NCBI GenBank assembly: GCA_964398945.1
Contig: CAYNOT010000005.1
Coordinates: 124,001-188,000, forward strand
DNA from: JBGTGG01 sp964398945
Lineage (GTDB): Bacteria; Bacteroidota; Bacteroidia; Cytophagales; Cyclobacteriaceae
Direction of reading: 5' to 3'
Length of the DNA: 64,000 nucleotides
Of the stretch, positions 26,666 to 35,496 are shown one piece after another (the stretch's first letter is position 1; every line of letters begins with the position of its first letter). Made by a program: the position numbers and the translations under genes. Below the pieces are notes generated by a model. It made no database searches and was not told the DNA's origin. It saw only the letters and a list, made by a program, of their open reading frames with translations.

Positions 26666-26887
26666 TCAGCTAAAATTTTGAGATGAGCTTTCCAAAAAGA
26701 CCTGACGGCCTTTGGCTCTGATAACTCCTAACTCCCTGTCAATTTGTTGGAGTTTACTCCTTAGCATCGGCTTATTTTTTTCTACCTGCCATATGTAAGT
26801 GGCTTCTTCTGTATCAAGTGTCTCCCAGATGATGTGGTATTGCTGTTTATCTGCCTGAAGAAATACAAATGAAAATGGCATTAACAC
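26666..26887 (-). pseudogene. Probable C-terminal gene remnant, unknown
   Basis: An open frame of about 90 codons (73 from the first GTG) ends GRQVFLESSSQNFS and is open upstream to a TAA near 26943. The composition looks protein-like (YHIIWETLDTEEATYIWQVE), but no start with a leader is seen and the frame begins in the middle of what seems a domain. It may be the surviving end of a longer gene of the older insertion. No family is recognised. Confidence 0.35.
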
Positions 26888-27282
26888 AAAACGAATCTTC
26901 AGGATTGTGCCTTCATGCTTTTGAGCTAAGTATCGCTGTTACTGGTAATGTTTAGCTTTCTTATACTTTAAGATTTCATCCAGCAGTTAGTTCCTCTCCC
27001 GAAGTATACAGAGCAAACATGCCATTTACACCAGCCTGCACAAAAGGGATTTAAAGATGACTATATCTTCGGCTCTAATCACGGGTTTAAGGTATTAATT
27101 TGTCACCTTTTTTTGCAAATTGGTGACATGAAGGAAGGTGTGCATAACTATATTGAAAGGAAGGACATGTAAGCCGCCTTGTACATGCTAGATACTATAA
27201 AACCACATGTTAATGGTTTTGAATGATTATGAATGATTATGATTGATTTTGTTTGAAGACTACAGGGAATGTCTGACAACGT
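26888..27282. other. Non-coding stretch upstream of the remnant and downstream of Fic
   Basis: No convincing gene is seen. It has an inverted repeat TTGTCACC/GGTGACA around 27107-27129 with a T-rich loop and, near 27222-27250, three short copies of GAATGATTAT. The Fic gene at 27283-28830 ends at its right edge. Confidence 0.4.
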
Positions 27283-28830
27283 TTATTTTATTGAGGCTAC
27301 TGGCCTTCCTTCCATCGCAAGAGTTACTAAATTTCCGATGAACCTTGCAAAAGGGTCAATGTTTTGTCCAGAACTGGCGCTTTCTAATGCTTGCATATAA
27401 TCATTACGTTGTTGCACTGGAATTACAGTCCATGGATACCCCCCGGAAGCAAGCATTGCATTCATAAGAAATCTTCCCATCCTCCCATTGCCATCCATAT
27501 ATGGATGGATATATACAAAAATGAAGTGACCTAACACGGCTCGGACTGACGCCTCAGTTTCACTACTTAATAATTCAAACAGCACTGGCATTACGTCTCT
27601 CACGGCATCAACATTTACGGGCACATGCTTTGAACCTCCAATATAAACTTGACTATTTCTATAACCCGCAAGGTCTTCCGGTCTTAGTATACCTGCTGCT
27701 ACACTTGGGCTAAATAGCTCAAAGTACCAGCGACCATGGTTCAAATCAGTAACAGTTCCAGGGTTTTCTCCATTGAGGATATTTCTAATACTTTCCTTTA
27801 CCTGAAGAAAGGTCTGCCAATACCCTCTTGCGGCCATGGCATCACGCTGTTGTTTATCTTCTTCTTTATTACGAACATCCCATTGCCCACTACGAACTCT
27901 CTCAATTAGTTCCGGGCTTACTTGATATCGCTCGATTGATAAAGAATGGTAGGCATCGGTGATATAGACATCGTCCACGGCTTTCAAATAACTTTCATGA
28001 TTGTGTGGAATTCCAGGAGATTGCGGAAAATTTCTAATCACTATTTCCCGCATTTGTTGCCACATCAACCTTATTCTGTTTGTGTACGGAGATCGTTCTC
28101 TGGATAAGCTTATGTCTAACTTAGTTTCAAATGGATCTGTTTCTCTTATATCGTACCCTGCACCTCTCATTGTTGTGATAATTTCATCAGCAATCCGCTC
28201 TTTCCCAATATTTCGAAATGCTCCAGCGAGACGTCCTGCATAAGTGCTATGACCTCCTGCTAGAAGTACCCTTAAAATTTCTGAAGAATCGCGAATCATT
28301 GCCAAGGCTGTCCTGGCATCTACAGAATTCTGGAGAAATGTATTAGCACTGCAAAAAACAAGCGAAGCTGGTAAGGAGTGTAATCGAATGCCTCTTATTA
28401 CTTCAATCATCTCAGGTACTGGCAATCCAATTCTCATGGAAAACAAGGAAGTATTGTGTGGCAAATCTGTACTATAATTTGTAGCCGAAGGAGATTTTAT
28501 TAACAATTGAGTTGGCACCGACCAATTACCCCCTTGTAACATGAGGGACTGTTCTGCTGAAACAATCCAATTACTGCCATATTTTTCTTCTAAGAATCGA
28601 GCGCAAAAATCCCAGTAGGAACTGTACCATGAAGTGGTATCACCTTCCACTTGATCTGGTCTTGATGGTATGTACCAGCCCCTTGTTACCTCTTTAATGA
28701 ATCCATTTTTAACCAAGCGTTCCTTATTAACTCTGCTTATTTCGTTGGATTTTATAGCTACGAATCCCTTTTCTTGAAGGGAATGAAGGATTTCTAGCGC
28801 TTGTGCTAGTTTTTCAGCAGGTAGGGCCAT
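27283..28830 (-). CDS. Fic protein with N-terminal AbiEi-like winged helix
   Basis: The 515-residue protein starts with a winged helix resembling AbiEi-type antitoxin regulators (residues about 8-55, FVAIKSNEISRVNKERLVK and EVTRGWYIPSRP), then a middle domain, and a C-terminal Fic domain with the motif HPYMDGNGRMGR near residue 445. Fic enzymes transfer AMP or related groups to target proteins. An SIER string near residue 300 (AYHSLSIERYQVS) is placed like the inhibitory helix but lacks the usual Gly/Asn after Glu. It lies between the two copies of the 913-bp repeat, so it came with the older insertion. Confidence 0.85.
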   Translation of the reverse strand: MALPAEKLAQALEILHSLQEKGFVAIKSNEISRVNKERLVKNGFIKEVTRGWYIPSRPDQVEGDTTSWYSSYWDFCARFLEEKYGSNWIVSAEQSLMLQGGNWSVPTQLLIKSPSATNYSTDLPHNTSLFSMRIGLPVPEMIEVIRGIRLHSLPASLVFCSANTFLQNSVDARTALAMIRDSSEILRVLLAGGHSTYAGRLAGAFRNIGKERIADEIITTMRGAGYDIRETDPFETKLDISLSRERSPYTNRIRLMWQQMREIVIRNFPQSPGIPHNHESYLKAVDDVYITDAYHSLSIERYQVSPELIERVRSGQWDVRNKEEDKQQRDAMAARGYWQTFLQVKESIRNILNGENPGTVTDLNHGRWYFELFSPSVAAGILRPEDLAGYRNSQVYIGGSKHVPVNVDAVRDVMPVLFELLSSETEASVRAVLGHFIFVYIHPYMDGNGRMGRFLMNAMLASGGYPWTVIPVQQRNDYMQALESASSGQNIDPFARFIGNLVTLAMEGRPVASIK

Positions 28831-28842
28831 TTTAATGGTGAG

Positions 28843-28915
28843 TTAAATATATAATATAATGCCGTGTTAAATATATAATATAATGACGTAATATTATTAT
28901 AATATAATGCTGTAT
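28843..28915. repeat. Three 24-bp tandem repeats in the Fic promoter
   Basis: ATAATATAATG occurs at 28851-28861, 28875-28885 and 28899-28909, exactly 24 bases apart, each followed by a CCGT, ACGT or CTGT variant. They begin 12 bases upstream of the Fic start codon on the minus strand, the place for an operator bound by the Fic protein's own winged helix. Confidence 0.7.
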
Positions 28916-29059
28916 TAATAATATATAGCGAAATGATATTGCGGAAAATATCCAACATTCAAAATTGATCGTATTCGAGGAAAAGTGGGCACTTCCCATT
29001 TATTGAAGAACCTGAAAATTTTAATCAGACAATCGTAAATTTTTTGAGGGGGTAACTGG

Positions 29060-29755
29060 CTACGCCTCAAACATAAACCCTTTCTCTACCAACTTGTCGT
29101 ACACTTTCTTTTGAAACTTGTAGAGGTTTGCCGCACGGTGCGCCACATTGGTTTGCTTTTCATTGCACGGTATAAGCAAATCTGTTTTGATCATCTTCCT
29201 GCGAAAGTTGGGCTTGTCCAATTTAGTTTCCAAAATGGATTCATAAAGTTCTTGCAACTGTAGTAGCGTGAATTTTTTGGGGAGGAGATTATACCCGATG
29301 GGTTCGTGAAGTACTTTGTGCTTCAGTTGCCGGAAGGCAAAGTCAAAAATTTGCTGGTGGTCATACACCATTTTTGGAATATCTTTAACGCTGATCCATT
29401 GGACATCCGAAACCGAATCACCGGGATGGAGCACAAAACTAAACTTGTTGACCAGCGCATAAAAGGCTACCGTGATAACCCGTTTGCCGGGATACCGGTC
29501 CACCGCACCAAAGGATTTCAATTGCTCCAGGTAAATGTTGGTGACCGATGTTTGCGCAGTCAGGATCCGGATGGCGGCATCATCCACACTTTCGTTGTAT
29601 TTGATCCAGCCACCCGGCAGCGCCCACTGGCCTTTTGAAATCCCCTGTCCGTGTTTTACCAGCAGCACAGAAAGCTCGCTGTTTTCAAAACCAAAGATGA
29701 CGCAGTCGATGGACAGTGCATCAATGATTTCATCAGAGAAATTAGATTGTGACAC
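29060..29755 (-). CDS. Nudix-domain transcription regulator, copy 2
   Basis: The protein is identical to the one at 25706-26401 over all 231 residues, including the degenerate Nudix box RILTAQTSV. Because coding sequence is the same and only the 3' flank has changed, the duplication is recent or kept uniform by gene conversion. This copy is the one adjacent to the island and, by inference, the original neighbour of tRNA-Pro. Confidence 0.85.
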   Translation of the reverse strand: MSQSNFSDEIIDALSIDCVIFGFENSELSVLLVKHGQGISKGQWALPGGWIKYNESVDDAAIRILTAQTSVTNIYLEQLKSFGAVDRYPGKRVITVAFYALVNKFSFVLHPGDSVSDVQWISVKDIPKMVYDHQQIFDFAFRQLKHKVLHEPIGYNLLPKKFTLLQLQELYESILETKLDKPNFRRKMIKTDLLIPCNEKQTNVAHRAANLYKFQKKVYDKLVEKGFMFEA

Positions 29756-29804
29756 TTTTCTGGTTGTTAAGAAAGGGGCAATTTAGAACATAATTCCAAG
29801 GCAT

Positions 29805-29840
29805 AAAAAAAGCCTGATCAACAAATGCTGAACAGGCTTT
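29805..29840 (-). terminator. tRNA-Pro terminator displaced by the island
   Basis: Same stem as at 26451-26486 (AAAGCCTG/CAGGCTTT with seven T on the minus strand). It ends ten bases from the GTCG junction. tRNA-Pro at 55911-55985 now uses another terminator carried by the island. Confidence 0.8.
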
Positions 29841-29846
29841 AATCTT

Positions 29847-29850
29847 GTCG
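29847..29850. other. Left island junction (attL core GTCG)
   Basis: Chromosomal sequence (duplicate 2) ends TTGTCG and island sequence begins CCCTCCCTATAC. The same GTCG stands at 55910-55913 at the tRNA-Pro 3' end. If the two ends are joined at GTCG, the recombinase frame reads on from 55910 into 29851 and ends at a TAA at 29916-29918 after 23 residues closing in FLEDLKRLASLAA, which looks like a natural protein end. Confidence 0.75.
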
Positions 29851-29895
29851 CCCTCCCTATACAATTTTCGAACACATTTTTAGAGGATTTGAAAC

Positions 29896-29940
29896 GGCTG
29901 GCAAGCTTAGCGGCATAATTCCGCGGGTTTTCCAGCCTTT
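29896..29940 (+). other. Hairpin before the primase gene
   Basis: GGCTGG (29896-29901) pairs with CCAGCC (29932-29937), with an inner GCGG/CCGC pair around CATAATT, followed by five T. On the plus strand it is a plausible terminator for the recombinase transcript in the circular form, as it comes right after the rebuilt recombinase stop. Confidence 0.55.
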
Positions 29941-29958
29941 TTCATTAATGGGCGGGCA

Positions 29959-30888
29959 ATGGAGGAGAATAAGGCATCAATTTGGGATGACATCAAGCGG
30001 ATCGATCTGGTCAGCTATTTGGATAGCATTGGTCACCAGCCTAAGCTGATCCGAAATAACGACTATTGGTATTACTCCCCTTTCCGAGAGGAAAAGACAC
30101 CATCATTTAAAGTCAATCGTCAGCGAAACGTATGGTTCGACCATGGCACGGGCGAAGGGGGAACAATAATTGACCTAGGTGTCAAGCTTTACAATTGCAC
30201 ATACCATGAGCTTATTGAAAAGTTAACAAATGGTAAGCCAATTCTGAACAAACGTTCAGGGGCGCTGCCCACAAAAGAAACCCAAAGTAAAATCGAGGTT
30301 TTGTCTACAGGTAGTCTCAAAGCCCCGGAGCTGACGAGCTACCTAAAGAGTCGAGGCATTTACATCGATACAGCCACACAATACTGCTCGGAAGTGGATT
30401 TCCGAATTGGAGAAAGGACTTACAAGGCCATAGGCTTTCCCAATCGTACCGGGGGTTTTGAACTACGCAATCATTGGTTCAAAGGCTCATCCACTCCAAA
30501 AGACATTTCTTTGATCACCTCTGAGAACAACTCCTCGAAGCTATCCGTGTTTGAGGGATTTATAGATTTTCTCTCTGCACTAACAATCAGCAATCCCAAG
30601 TTCCTTGAGACAACAAAGGATTCAAGTTTTCTAGTGCTGAATTCCGTGGCTTTCATCGGAAGAGAAATTCCATTGATTCGATCATTCCCTGAAGTAACTC
30701 TATTCCTCGATAATGATAATGCAGGAAAAGTGGCAAAAACGCGACTTCAAGTGCAAGGCATCCACTTTAAAGATGCATCAACCTGGTATCCCAAACATAA
30801 GGACGTGAATGAATTTCTCGTGTCTGGTGCATTGGCAAAGAAGCAAGAATCAATAAAACCGAAACCGAGAAACAGGCTAAGGCGATAA
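29959..30888 (+). CDS. CHC2/Toprim primase of a mobilisable element
   Basis: The 309-residue protein has a DnaG-like zinc-finger region (WYYSPFREEKTPSFKVNR, VWFDHGTGEGGTIIDL) near residues 37-70 and a Toprim-like domain with LSVFEGFIDFLSALT and LFLDNDNAGKVAKTRL near 195-265. Such short primases are carried by mobilisable elements and plasmids of Bacteroidota and prime the strand brought in by conjugation. It is the first gene inside the island. Confidence 0.85.
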   Translation: MEENKASIWDDIKRIDLVSYLDSIGHQPKLIRNNDYWYYSPFREEKTPSFKVNRQRNVWFDHGTGEGGTIIDLGVKLYNCTYHELIEKLTNGKPILNKRSGALPTKETQSKIEVLSTGSLKAPELTSYLKSRGIYIDTATQYCSEVDFRIGERTYKAIGFPNRTGGFELRNHWFKGSSTPKDISLITSENNSSKLSVFEGFIDFLSALTISNPKFLETTKDSSFLVLNSVAFIGREIPLIRSFPEVTLFLDNDNAGKVAKTRLQVQGIHFKDASTWYPKHKDVNEFLVSGALAKKQESIKPKPRNRLRR

Positions 30889-30941
30889 GCGGGGACTAAA
30901 ATATTTGATAAACAACGTACTACAACTAAAAAACAAAAATT

Positions 30942-31628
30942 ATGAAAACGAAAATTCAATTTATCACACAAGCCAAAGGAGGTTCAGGCAAATCAGTGTT
31001 ATCATTCATGCTCGCAGAAAAATATCCAGAAGCTGTATTACTTGATCTTGATGACGCTACCACAACGACCATGAAACAGCTTGCTTATCGGAAGCCGATC
31101 AAGGTTTCATTCCTTGATCCAGCAACAAAACGAATTGACAGGGGTGCTTTCAATGGACTCTTTGAGAGTGTAATCGAAGCCAAGAAGGAATTGTTTATCG
31201 CAGATCTTGGGGCAAGCGTTGCTGAACAATTGCCTAAGTACTTTTCAATGAACGGAATAGACGTGATTATGGGAGTGCTTGAGCAAAGCAGTATTCAATT
31301 ACAACTCGTTTGCATTGTTGGTGGCGGAAACATTTTTAAAGCTACGATGGAGTACTTGGCTGAATTGATTGATTCAACAAAAGGATCGCTGCAAATAACA
31401 GTTGCGCAAAATGGCTTCTATCCTTGTTCACCAGAACAGCAAACCGTCCTACTTGATTATATCCATGAGAATAAGCTTTCGCTGATCCACTTTGATCTTG
31501 TGAAGGACAAGGGCGAGATAGCAATGAGGACAGTTGAAAATGTACTCAAAGATGGAAGAGGAATAAGCGGTTTAAGCCCATTCACATCGATTTATTTCAA
31601 GAAACCTATTGAAGAACTAAACCTGTAA
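30942..31628 (+). CDS. ParA/MinD-like ATPase
   Basis: The 228-residue protein has a deviant Walker A motif QAKGGSGKSVLSFMLA and a Walker B-like region FIADLGASVAEQL. It belongs to the ParA/MipZ-like group used in DNA partition or in mobilisation modules. The next gene starts four bases after its stop. No ParB partner is seen, so partition is not proven. Confidence 0.8.
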   Translation: MKTKIQFITQAKGGSGKSVLSFMLAEKYPEAVLLDLDDATTTTMKQLAYRKPIKVSFLDPATKRIDRGAFNGLFESVIEAKKELFIADLGASVAEQLPKYFSMNGIDVIMGVLEQSSIQLQLVCIVGGGNIFKATMEYLAELIDSTKGSLQITVAQNGFYPCSPEQQTVLLDYIHENKLSLIHFDLVKDKGEIAMRTVENVLKDGRGISGLSPFTSIYFKKPIEELNL

Positions 31629-31632
31629 GCTT

Positions 31633-32160
31633 ATGGCAATGACAGATCAGGAGCAAAAGGAGTTACGTTCCTATTGCGCTTTCATTTTGAAGGAGTACGG
31701 ATTTCAGTTTCCACCGAACGATCCGGTAATTCCCGCGCTATACATTATCCATAAGGAGATGCAACTGAATAATCAAAACAATAACGCTATTGCTTCATTG
31801 GTTAAAGAAGCTTCAGCGCGGATAAATCCTACGGTCTTCCATTTCAATTCTTCAGGAGAAGCATGGAAATTCCAAATGGGTGTGACACTCAGATGGATTT
31901 TAAGCGGCCTTGTTGTTTTGCTTTTTATCTGGGCTGCAATCTGGTATTGGTCAATAGCCAATGATGTTGATAGAGCTAAGACGATTATTGGAACTTCTGG
32001 CAACCTGAGTGAACTTGTTAAACGCGTTCAAAAAACTAATGATGGTTACTACTTCATTGATTTCTCAGTATCCAAAGGAGATTCAGTTCAAAATTTCAAG
32101 GAGTTCCAAAAACTAAGCCCGAAGACCGTTAGGGTGTATCTCGGTAAGCAATCCAAATAA
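31633..32160 (+). CDS. Single-span membrane protein in the mobilisation cluster
   Basis: The 175-residue protein has one clear membrane helix near residues 95-113 (LSGLVVLLFIWAAIWYWSIA) with an N-terminal helical part and a C-terminal domain. It is unrecognised. Position between the ParA-like and mob genes suggests a role in element maintenance or transfer. Confidence 0.6.
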   Translation: MAMTDQEQKELRSYCAFILKEYGFQFPPNDPVIPALYIIHKEMQLNNQNNNAIASLVKEASARINPTVFHFNSSGEAWKFQMGVTLRWILSGLVVLLFIWAAIWYWSIANDVDRAKTIIGTSGNLSELVKRVQKTNDGYYFIDFSVSKGDSVQNFKEFQKLSPKTVRVYLGKQSK

Positions 32161-32168
32161 TATCTGCA

Positions 32169-32483
32169 ATGGAAAAGAAGCACATCATTAGGTTTTTAAA
32201 AGAAAGAAAAAGAGGAGTTTACACTTCAATGGTAGAAATGTATTCTGATGTAGCTACCTCTATGGCAGTGACGATGGCATTGGAAATAATCAAGGAAGAC
32301 TTGGAGAAGGAATCAGGAGCCATAGTCGAGCTGAATTATTTCAGTCTTGCACAAGCGATTGCGAAATATAAAAAAGTAAAGGCCATCTCGAAGTCGGACG
32401 CAGCTTCGAGAAAATGGCCGTTCAAGGATTCGCACGAGCTTAAAGAAAATGAAACAAAGCCAGGAAGCTTCAAAATAAACTAA
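32169..32483 (+). CDS. Small protein of unknown function in the mobilisation cluster
   Basis: The 104-residue protein (start EKKHIIRFLKERKRGVYT) is charged, mostly helical, and follows the previous gene by eight bases. A KESGAIVELNYFSLAQAIAK segment looks like part of a small alpha/beta domain. No family is recognised. Confidence 0.55.
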   Translation: MEKKHIIRFLKERKRGVYTSMVEMYSDVATSMAVTMALEIIKEDLEKESGAIVELNYFSLAQAIAKYKKVKAISKSDAASRKWPFKDSHELKENETKPGSFKIN

Positions 32484-32589
32484 GGGAATTGAAAGTAATT
32501 AATGGATGCTAAATCAAAAATCAAGATGAATCACATAGCCACAATTAAGTACAGCTTACTTAAAGGGCAACTGAAGCCTTGTCAAGTTC

Positions 32590-32631
32590 GGAGCAAGCAA
32601 TGTTTCCGCTACGCTCCAACCTGCTTGCTCC
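32590..32631 (+). other. Putative oriT hairpin
   Basis: Perfect ten-base arms GGAGCAAGCA (32590-32599) and TGCTTGCTCC (32622-32631) enclose 22 bases. The site is 45 bases upstream of mobC in a gene-free gap of 193 bases, where the origin of transfer of a MobC-MobA element is expected. The nick position cannot be named. Confidence 0.6.
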
Positions 32632-32676
32632 AGACATCTATAAAATATTTTACCACTTCGTTCAATTTTTAAAGTT

Positions 32677-33033
32677 ATGAGTAGACCTAAAATAGATGAA
32701 CAAGACAAAAGAATAGTACAGGTGAACATTCGCCTTACAACGGAAGAGAATGTGAAGGTAAAAGAGTATGCCACCGCAAGCGGAGTAAGTCCTGCTAACT
32801 GGATACGTGAGAAGGTATTTACAGGCAAGACTCCAGCTACCAAATTATCAGCACTTGATACTTCAATCTATCAGGAACTAAGGAGGATCGGAGTTAACCT
32901 CAATCAGGCAACTCATAAACTCAATCAGGGCGATTTCCCAAAAGAGTTAAGTACGACTCAACTTGATTTATTGATGCTATTAAACCAAATACTTAAAGCT
33001 ATAGTCCATGACAGGCAACATGATCAAGGGTAA
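32677..33033 (+). CDS. mobC: Relaxosome accessory protein (MobC/BmgB type)
   Basis: The 118-residue protein starts with a ribbon-helix-helix-like part (VQVNIRLTTEENVKVKEYA, GVSPANWIREKVF) followed by the MobC helix LRRIGVNLNQATHKLNQG. These proteins bind oriT and help the relaxase. The end overlaps the relaxase start by 26 bases. Confidence 0.85.
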   Translation: MSRPKIDEQDKRIVQVNIRLTTEENVKVKEYATASGVSPANWIREKVFTGKTPATKLSALDTSIYQELRRIGVNLNQATHKLNQGDFPKELSTTQLDLLMLLNQILKAIVHDRQHDQG

Positions 33034-34069
33034 AGGCTTCGGTGGTGCGTTGCGATACAATATGGAAAAGGTAGAAAAGAATGTGGCCGAGGTACTCGAT
33101 CATTCTTTTGTAGACGTTGCCGTTAAATCTATCATGAAGGAAGTTCAGATGATCAAAGTCATGCGCCCCAACCTGCAAAAGTATTTCTACCATACGTCTA
33201 TAAACTTTCCACCAACTGAAGACCTTACCAATGCAATGATGACGAAAATAGGTCGTGAGTACCTTCAGGAGAGCGGTTTCACACAGCACCAGTACATCAT
33301 GTTCCGTCATCATGACGCTGACCATCCTCATTTACATATTCTTGTTAATCGGATTGGATATGATGGTAAAGTATTGAGTGACAGCAACGATTTTGCTCGA
33401 TGCGAAACGATATTGCGGGAACTTGAAAAGAAATACAATCTTACCGAGGTGATGTCTAGCAATCTGGCAAAGGAAAGAGCCGTGACGAAGAACGAACTGG
33501 AAATGATGAAGCGTACTAACATACCTTCGCATAAGATGAGTTTGCAGACAATCATCAAGCAGACTCTTGCTTCTAAGCCTAGGTTAACCAGTTCAGAATT
33601 TGTGACAACTCTCCAAAATAAGGGAATCAATATTTTATTCAATCAAGCTTCAACCGGATTTGTTAGTGGTATCTCTTACACATTCAAAGGAATGACTTTT
33701 ACGGGTTCTAAGCTTGGAAATGATTTTAAATGGAGTACGATTAAAAACAGGATTGATTATGACCAAGAAAAAGATCGTGTAATGATCCAAGAAGCAAATG
33801 TGCGAACAAGGGCACTCAACCCTTACACTGATGCCACGCACGCAAATTCTGCCAAGCGAAGTAAACAAACTGATCAATTTAGAAAGACGAAATCTAGTAG
33901 GAGTAATGAATCAGTATTTGGAAACACCGGAGAATTCAGTCTGGCTAGGTTACCAGATAGTCATCTTCTCAAAAATCTAATCCACGCAGATCAGCAAATA
34001 GATCCAACTCCTGAAAGTTTGTTGAGATTGAAACGCAAGAGAAAGCGGAGGAAGGGTTTAGGAAGATAA
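33008..34069 (+). CDS. mobA: Relaxase (MobA/BmgA type, MOBP)
   Basis: The 353-residue protein has the relaxase domain in its N-terminal half: the nicking Tyr region YFYHTSINFPPTE, the IGREYLQESGFTQHQY segment and the three-His metal motif HHDADHPHLHILVNRI. It nicks oriT and pilots the strand; transfer machinery must come from another element, as no T4SS genes are present. The C-terminal part is basic and ends RKRKRRKGLGR. Confidence 0.88.
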   Translation: MTGNMIKGKGFGGALRYNMEKVEKNVAEVLDHSFVDVAVKSIMKEVQMIKVMRPNLQKYFYHTSINFPPTEDLTNAMMTKIGREYLQESGFTQHQYIMFRHHDADHPHLHILVNRIGYDGKVLSDSNDFARCETILRELEKKYNLTEVMSSNLAKERAVTKNELEMMKRTNIPSHKMSLQTIIKQTLASKPRLTSSEFVTTLQNKGINILFNQASTGFVSGISYTFKGMTFTGSKLGNDFKWSTIKNRIDYDQEKDRVMIQEANVRTRALNPYTDATHANSAKRSKQTDQFRKTKSSRSNESVFGNTGEFSLARLPDSHLLKNLIHADQQIDPTPESLLRLKRKRKRRKGLGR

Positions 34070-34133
34070 TTCCTTAAGGATTTTGAGTTAGTACACGCAA
34101 CAGCTTGATGATTTGAATGCTAATCACCGCCTC

Positions 34134-35411
34134 TTAACCTTTGTTTCGTAAAGTCTTTAGCTTTCTAGTGATGGGAGCAAAGAATTTTGGTAACAGTGCC
34201 TTCAATTTTGGATTTCGCCAAAAGCTCTTAGTACTACTTTGATATTGCTTGGTTCGCCTCCTTTGCGCCAAAGTCTTGCATTTTTTGGGATGATACGATT
34301 TCTGCCCAAACCGCTTAGTCAGTTCGACTTTGACAAATGCATCAATCTCATCAAAGTATCGTTCTATATCTAAATAAGAATAGATTGCAATCCACTTTTC
34401 GATTGTCTGATAAATGGAAGTGAATAGTTCTGCGTTTAGTTGTGTTTTTTTTAAATCTTGTTTGATCAGGGTCTTCAAACGGCCAACAGTTTCCCTGCCG
34501 GGATATATATCTCTTCCATTAAATTTTATTGACAGATAGGAGAATTCAATTTCCGTGGGATTAACAATTTCTGCTTTCGCATTCTTGTCACCAAGCGGGT
34601 GAATGGCTAGTCCAAATTCCTCCCTTAACAGTTTAGCAATACTTTCATAGCCCTCCTTTGCTTCCTCGATGGAGCTAAAAATAACTATGAAATCATCGGC
34701 ATACCTTATTAGGGAGTAACCGCCAGCTTTTAATTGCACATCAAACTTTGATAAATAGATATTTGAAAGCAGTGGAGAGAGTGGATTCCCTTGGGGTATG
34801 CCCTTACCGGCATTCTGAAAAAGGATTTTATGCCTTCTGTTTAAGAACTTTAAACCTTTCAGTTTTTGAGACATTGATTCAGTTATCAGCTTATGGAGTG
34901 AATCATCGGCCAGGTTAGGAAAGATGATTTCCTTCAATAGCTTATCCTTTTGTACCTCTTCAAAAAAATTTATGATATCGGCTTTGAGTATAACCCTTCC
35001 CCTTTTTGAATACTCGGATTTCATTTGAAGGACAGCCTCCCTCACTCCTTTACCCTGTTGGTAGGCAAAGCTGACTCCGTCACTTTTTGACAAAATTCCA
35101 TTTAGCTGTTCCTCTAATAGGGTAGCCATAGCTTTGAGCACAACCCTATCTTTGATTTCCGGTATCTGCAGCGGTCTATATTTGCCATTATCTTTTTTAA
35201 TTATCGCGGCTCTAGTGGGTCCAAAACGAAAAGTTCCTTCTGAGAGAAGTTTACTTATCTCAACGAGGCTTGCGTCCAAATCTTCAGCAAACTCTTTTAT
35301 CGTTGTCCCTGAAAATCCATATGAAGCTTCATTTTCCTTGTTAAGGAGATTCCACGCTCTATTGAGGTTGGTGGTTGATGCTAATTGAGCAAGCAGTGAT
35401 AAGTCAGTCAA
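34134..35411 (-). CDS. Stand-alone reverse transcriptase, group uncertain
   Basis: The 425-residue protein has the RT palm: KYRPLQIPEIKDRVV, a first-Asp motif VILKADIINFFEEV, GIPQGNPLSPLLSNIY and the catalytic YADD in LIRYADDFIVIF. The C-terminal 110 residues are basic and ends in an Arg/Lys tail; neither a HNH endonuclease nor a clear maturase domain X is seen. The start is TTG; the frame is open for about 40 codons upstream and reaches back to the end of the 212-residue gene, so the true start may be further up. It lacks the NAxxH and VTG marks of retrons. It could be an unknown-group (defence-linked) RT or a group II-like RT without intron. Confidence 0.8.
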   Translation of the reverse strand: MTDLSLLAQLASTTNLNRAWNLLNKENEASYGFSGTTIKEFAEDLDASLVEISKLLSEGTFRFGPTRAAIIKKDNGKYRPLQIPEIKDRVVLKAMATLLEEQLNGILSKSDGVSFAYQQGKGVREAVLQMKSEYSKRGRVILKADIINFFEEVQKDKLLKEIIFPNLADDSLHKLITESMSQKLKGLKFLNRRHKILFQNAGKGIPQGNPLSPLLSNIYLSKFDVQLKAGGYSLIRYADDFIVIFSSIEEAKEGYESIAKLLREEFGLAIHPLGDKNAKAEIVNPTEIEFSYLSIKFNGRDIYPGRETVGRLKTLIKQDLKKTQLNAELFTSIYQTIEKWIAIYSYLDIERYFDEIDAFVKVELTKRFGQKSYHPKKCKTLAQRRRTKQYQSSTKSFWRNPKLKALLPKFFAPITRKLKTLRNKG

Positions 35412-35496
35412 TGCGGAGTTATTAGGTTCTTCTGGAGTTTTAATGTTAGCGGCTACGCGATTTAAGAATTGAAGTCGATGTTGGGGTTTGATGCCT

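Larger units (their letters stand above)
28937..29850. repeat. 913-bp direct repeat, copy 2
   Basis: This copy matches 25584-26496 with two small differences near its left end. Its right end GTCG (29847-29850) is the left junction of the 26-kb island. Before the island arrived this copy would have continued into tRNA-Pro. Confidence 0.95.

Noticed and set aside
25584..29850. Composite transposon
   Set aside because: The direct repeats carry no transposase and no terminal inverted repeats; the edges agree with a tRNA attachment site instead.
34134..35411. Group II intron
   Set aside because: No domain V/VI-like hairpin or maturase X region was recognised around the RT, and the flanking genes are not interrupted.
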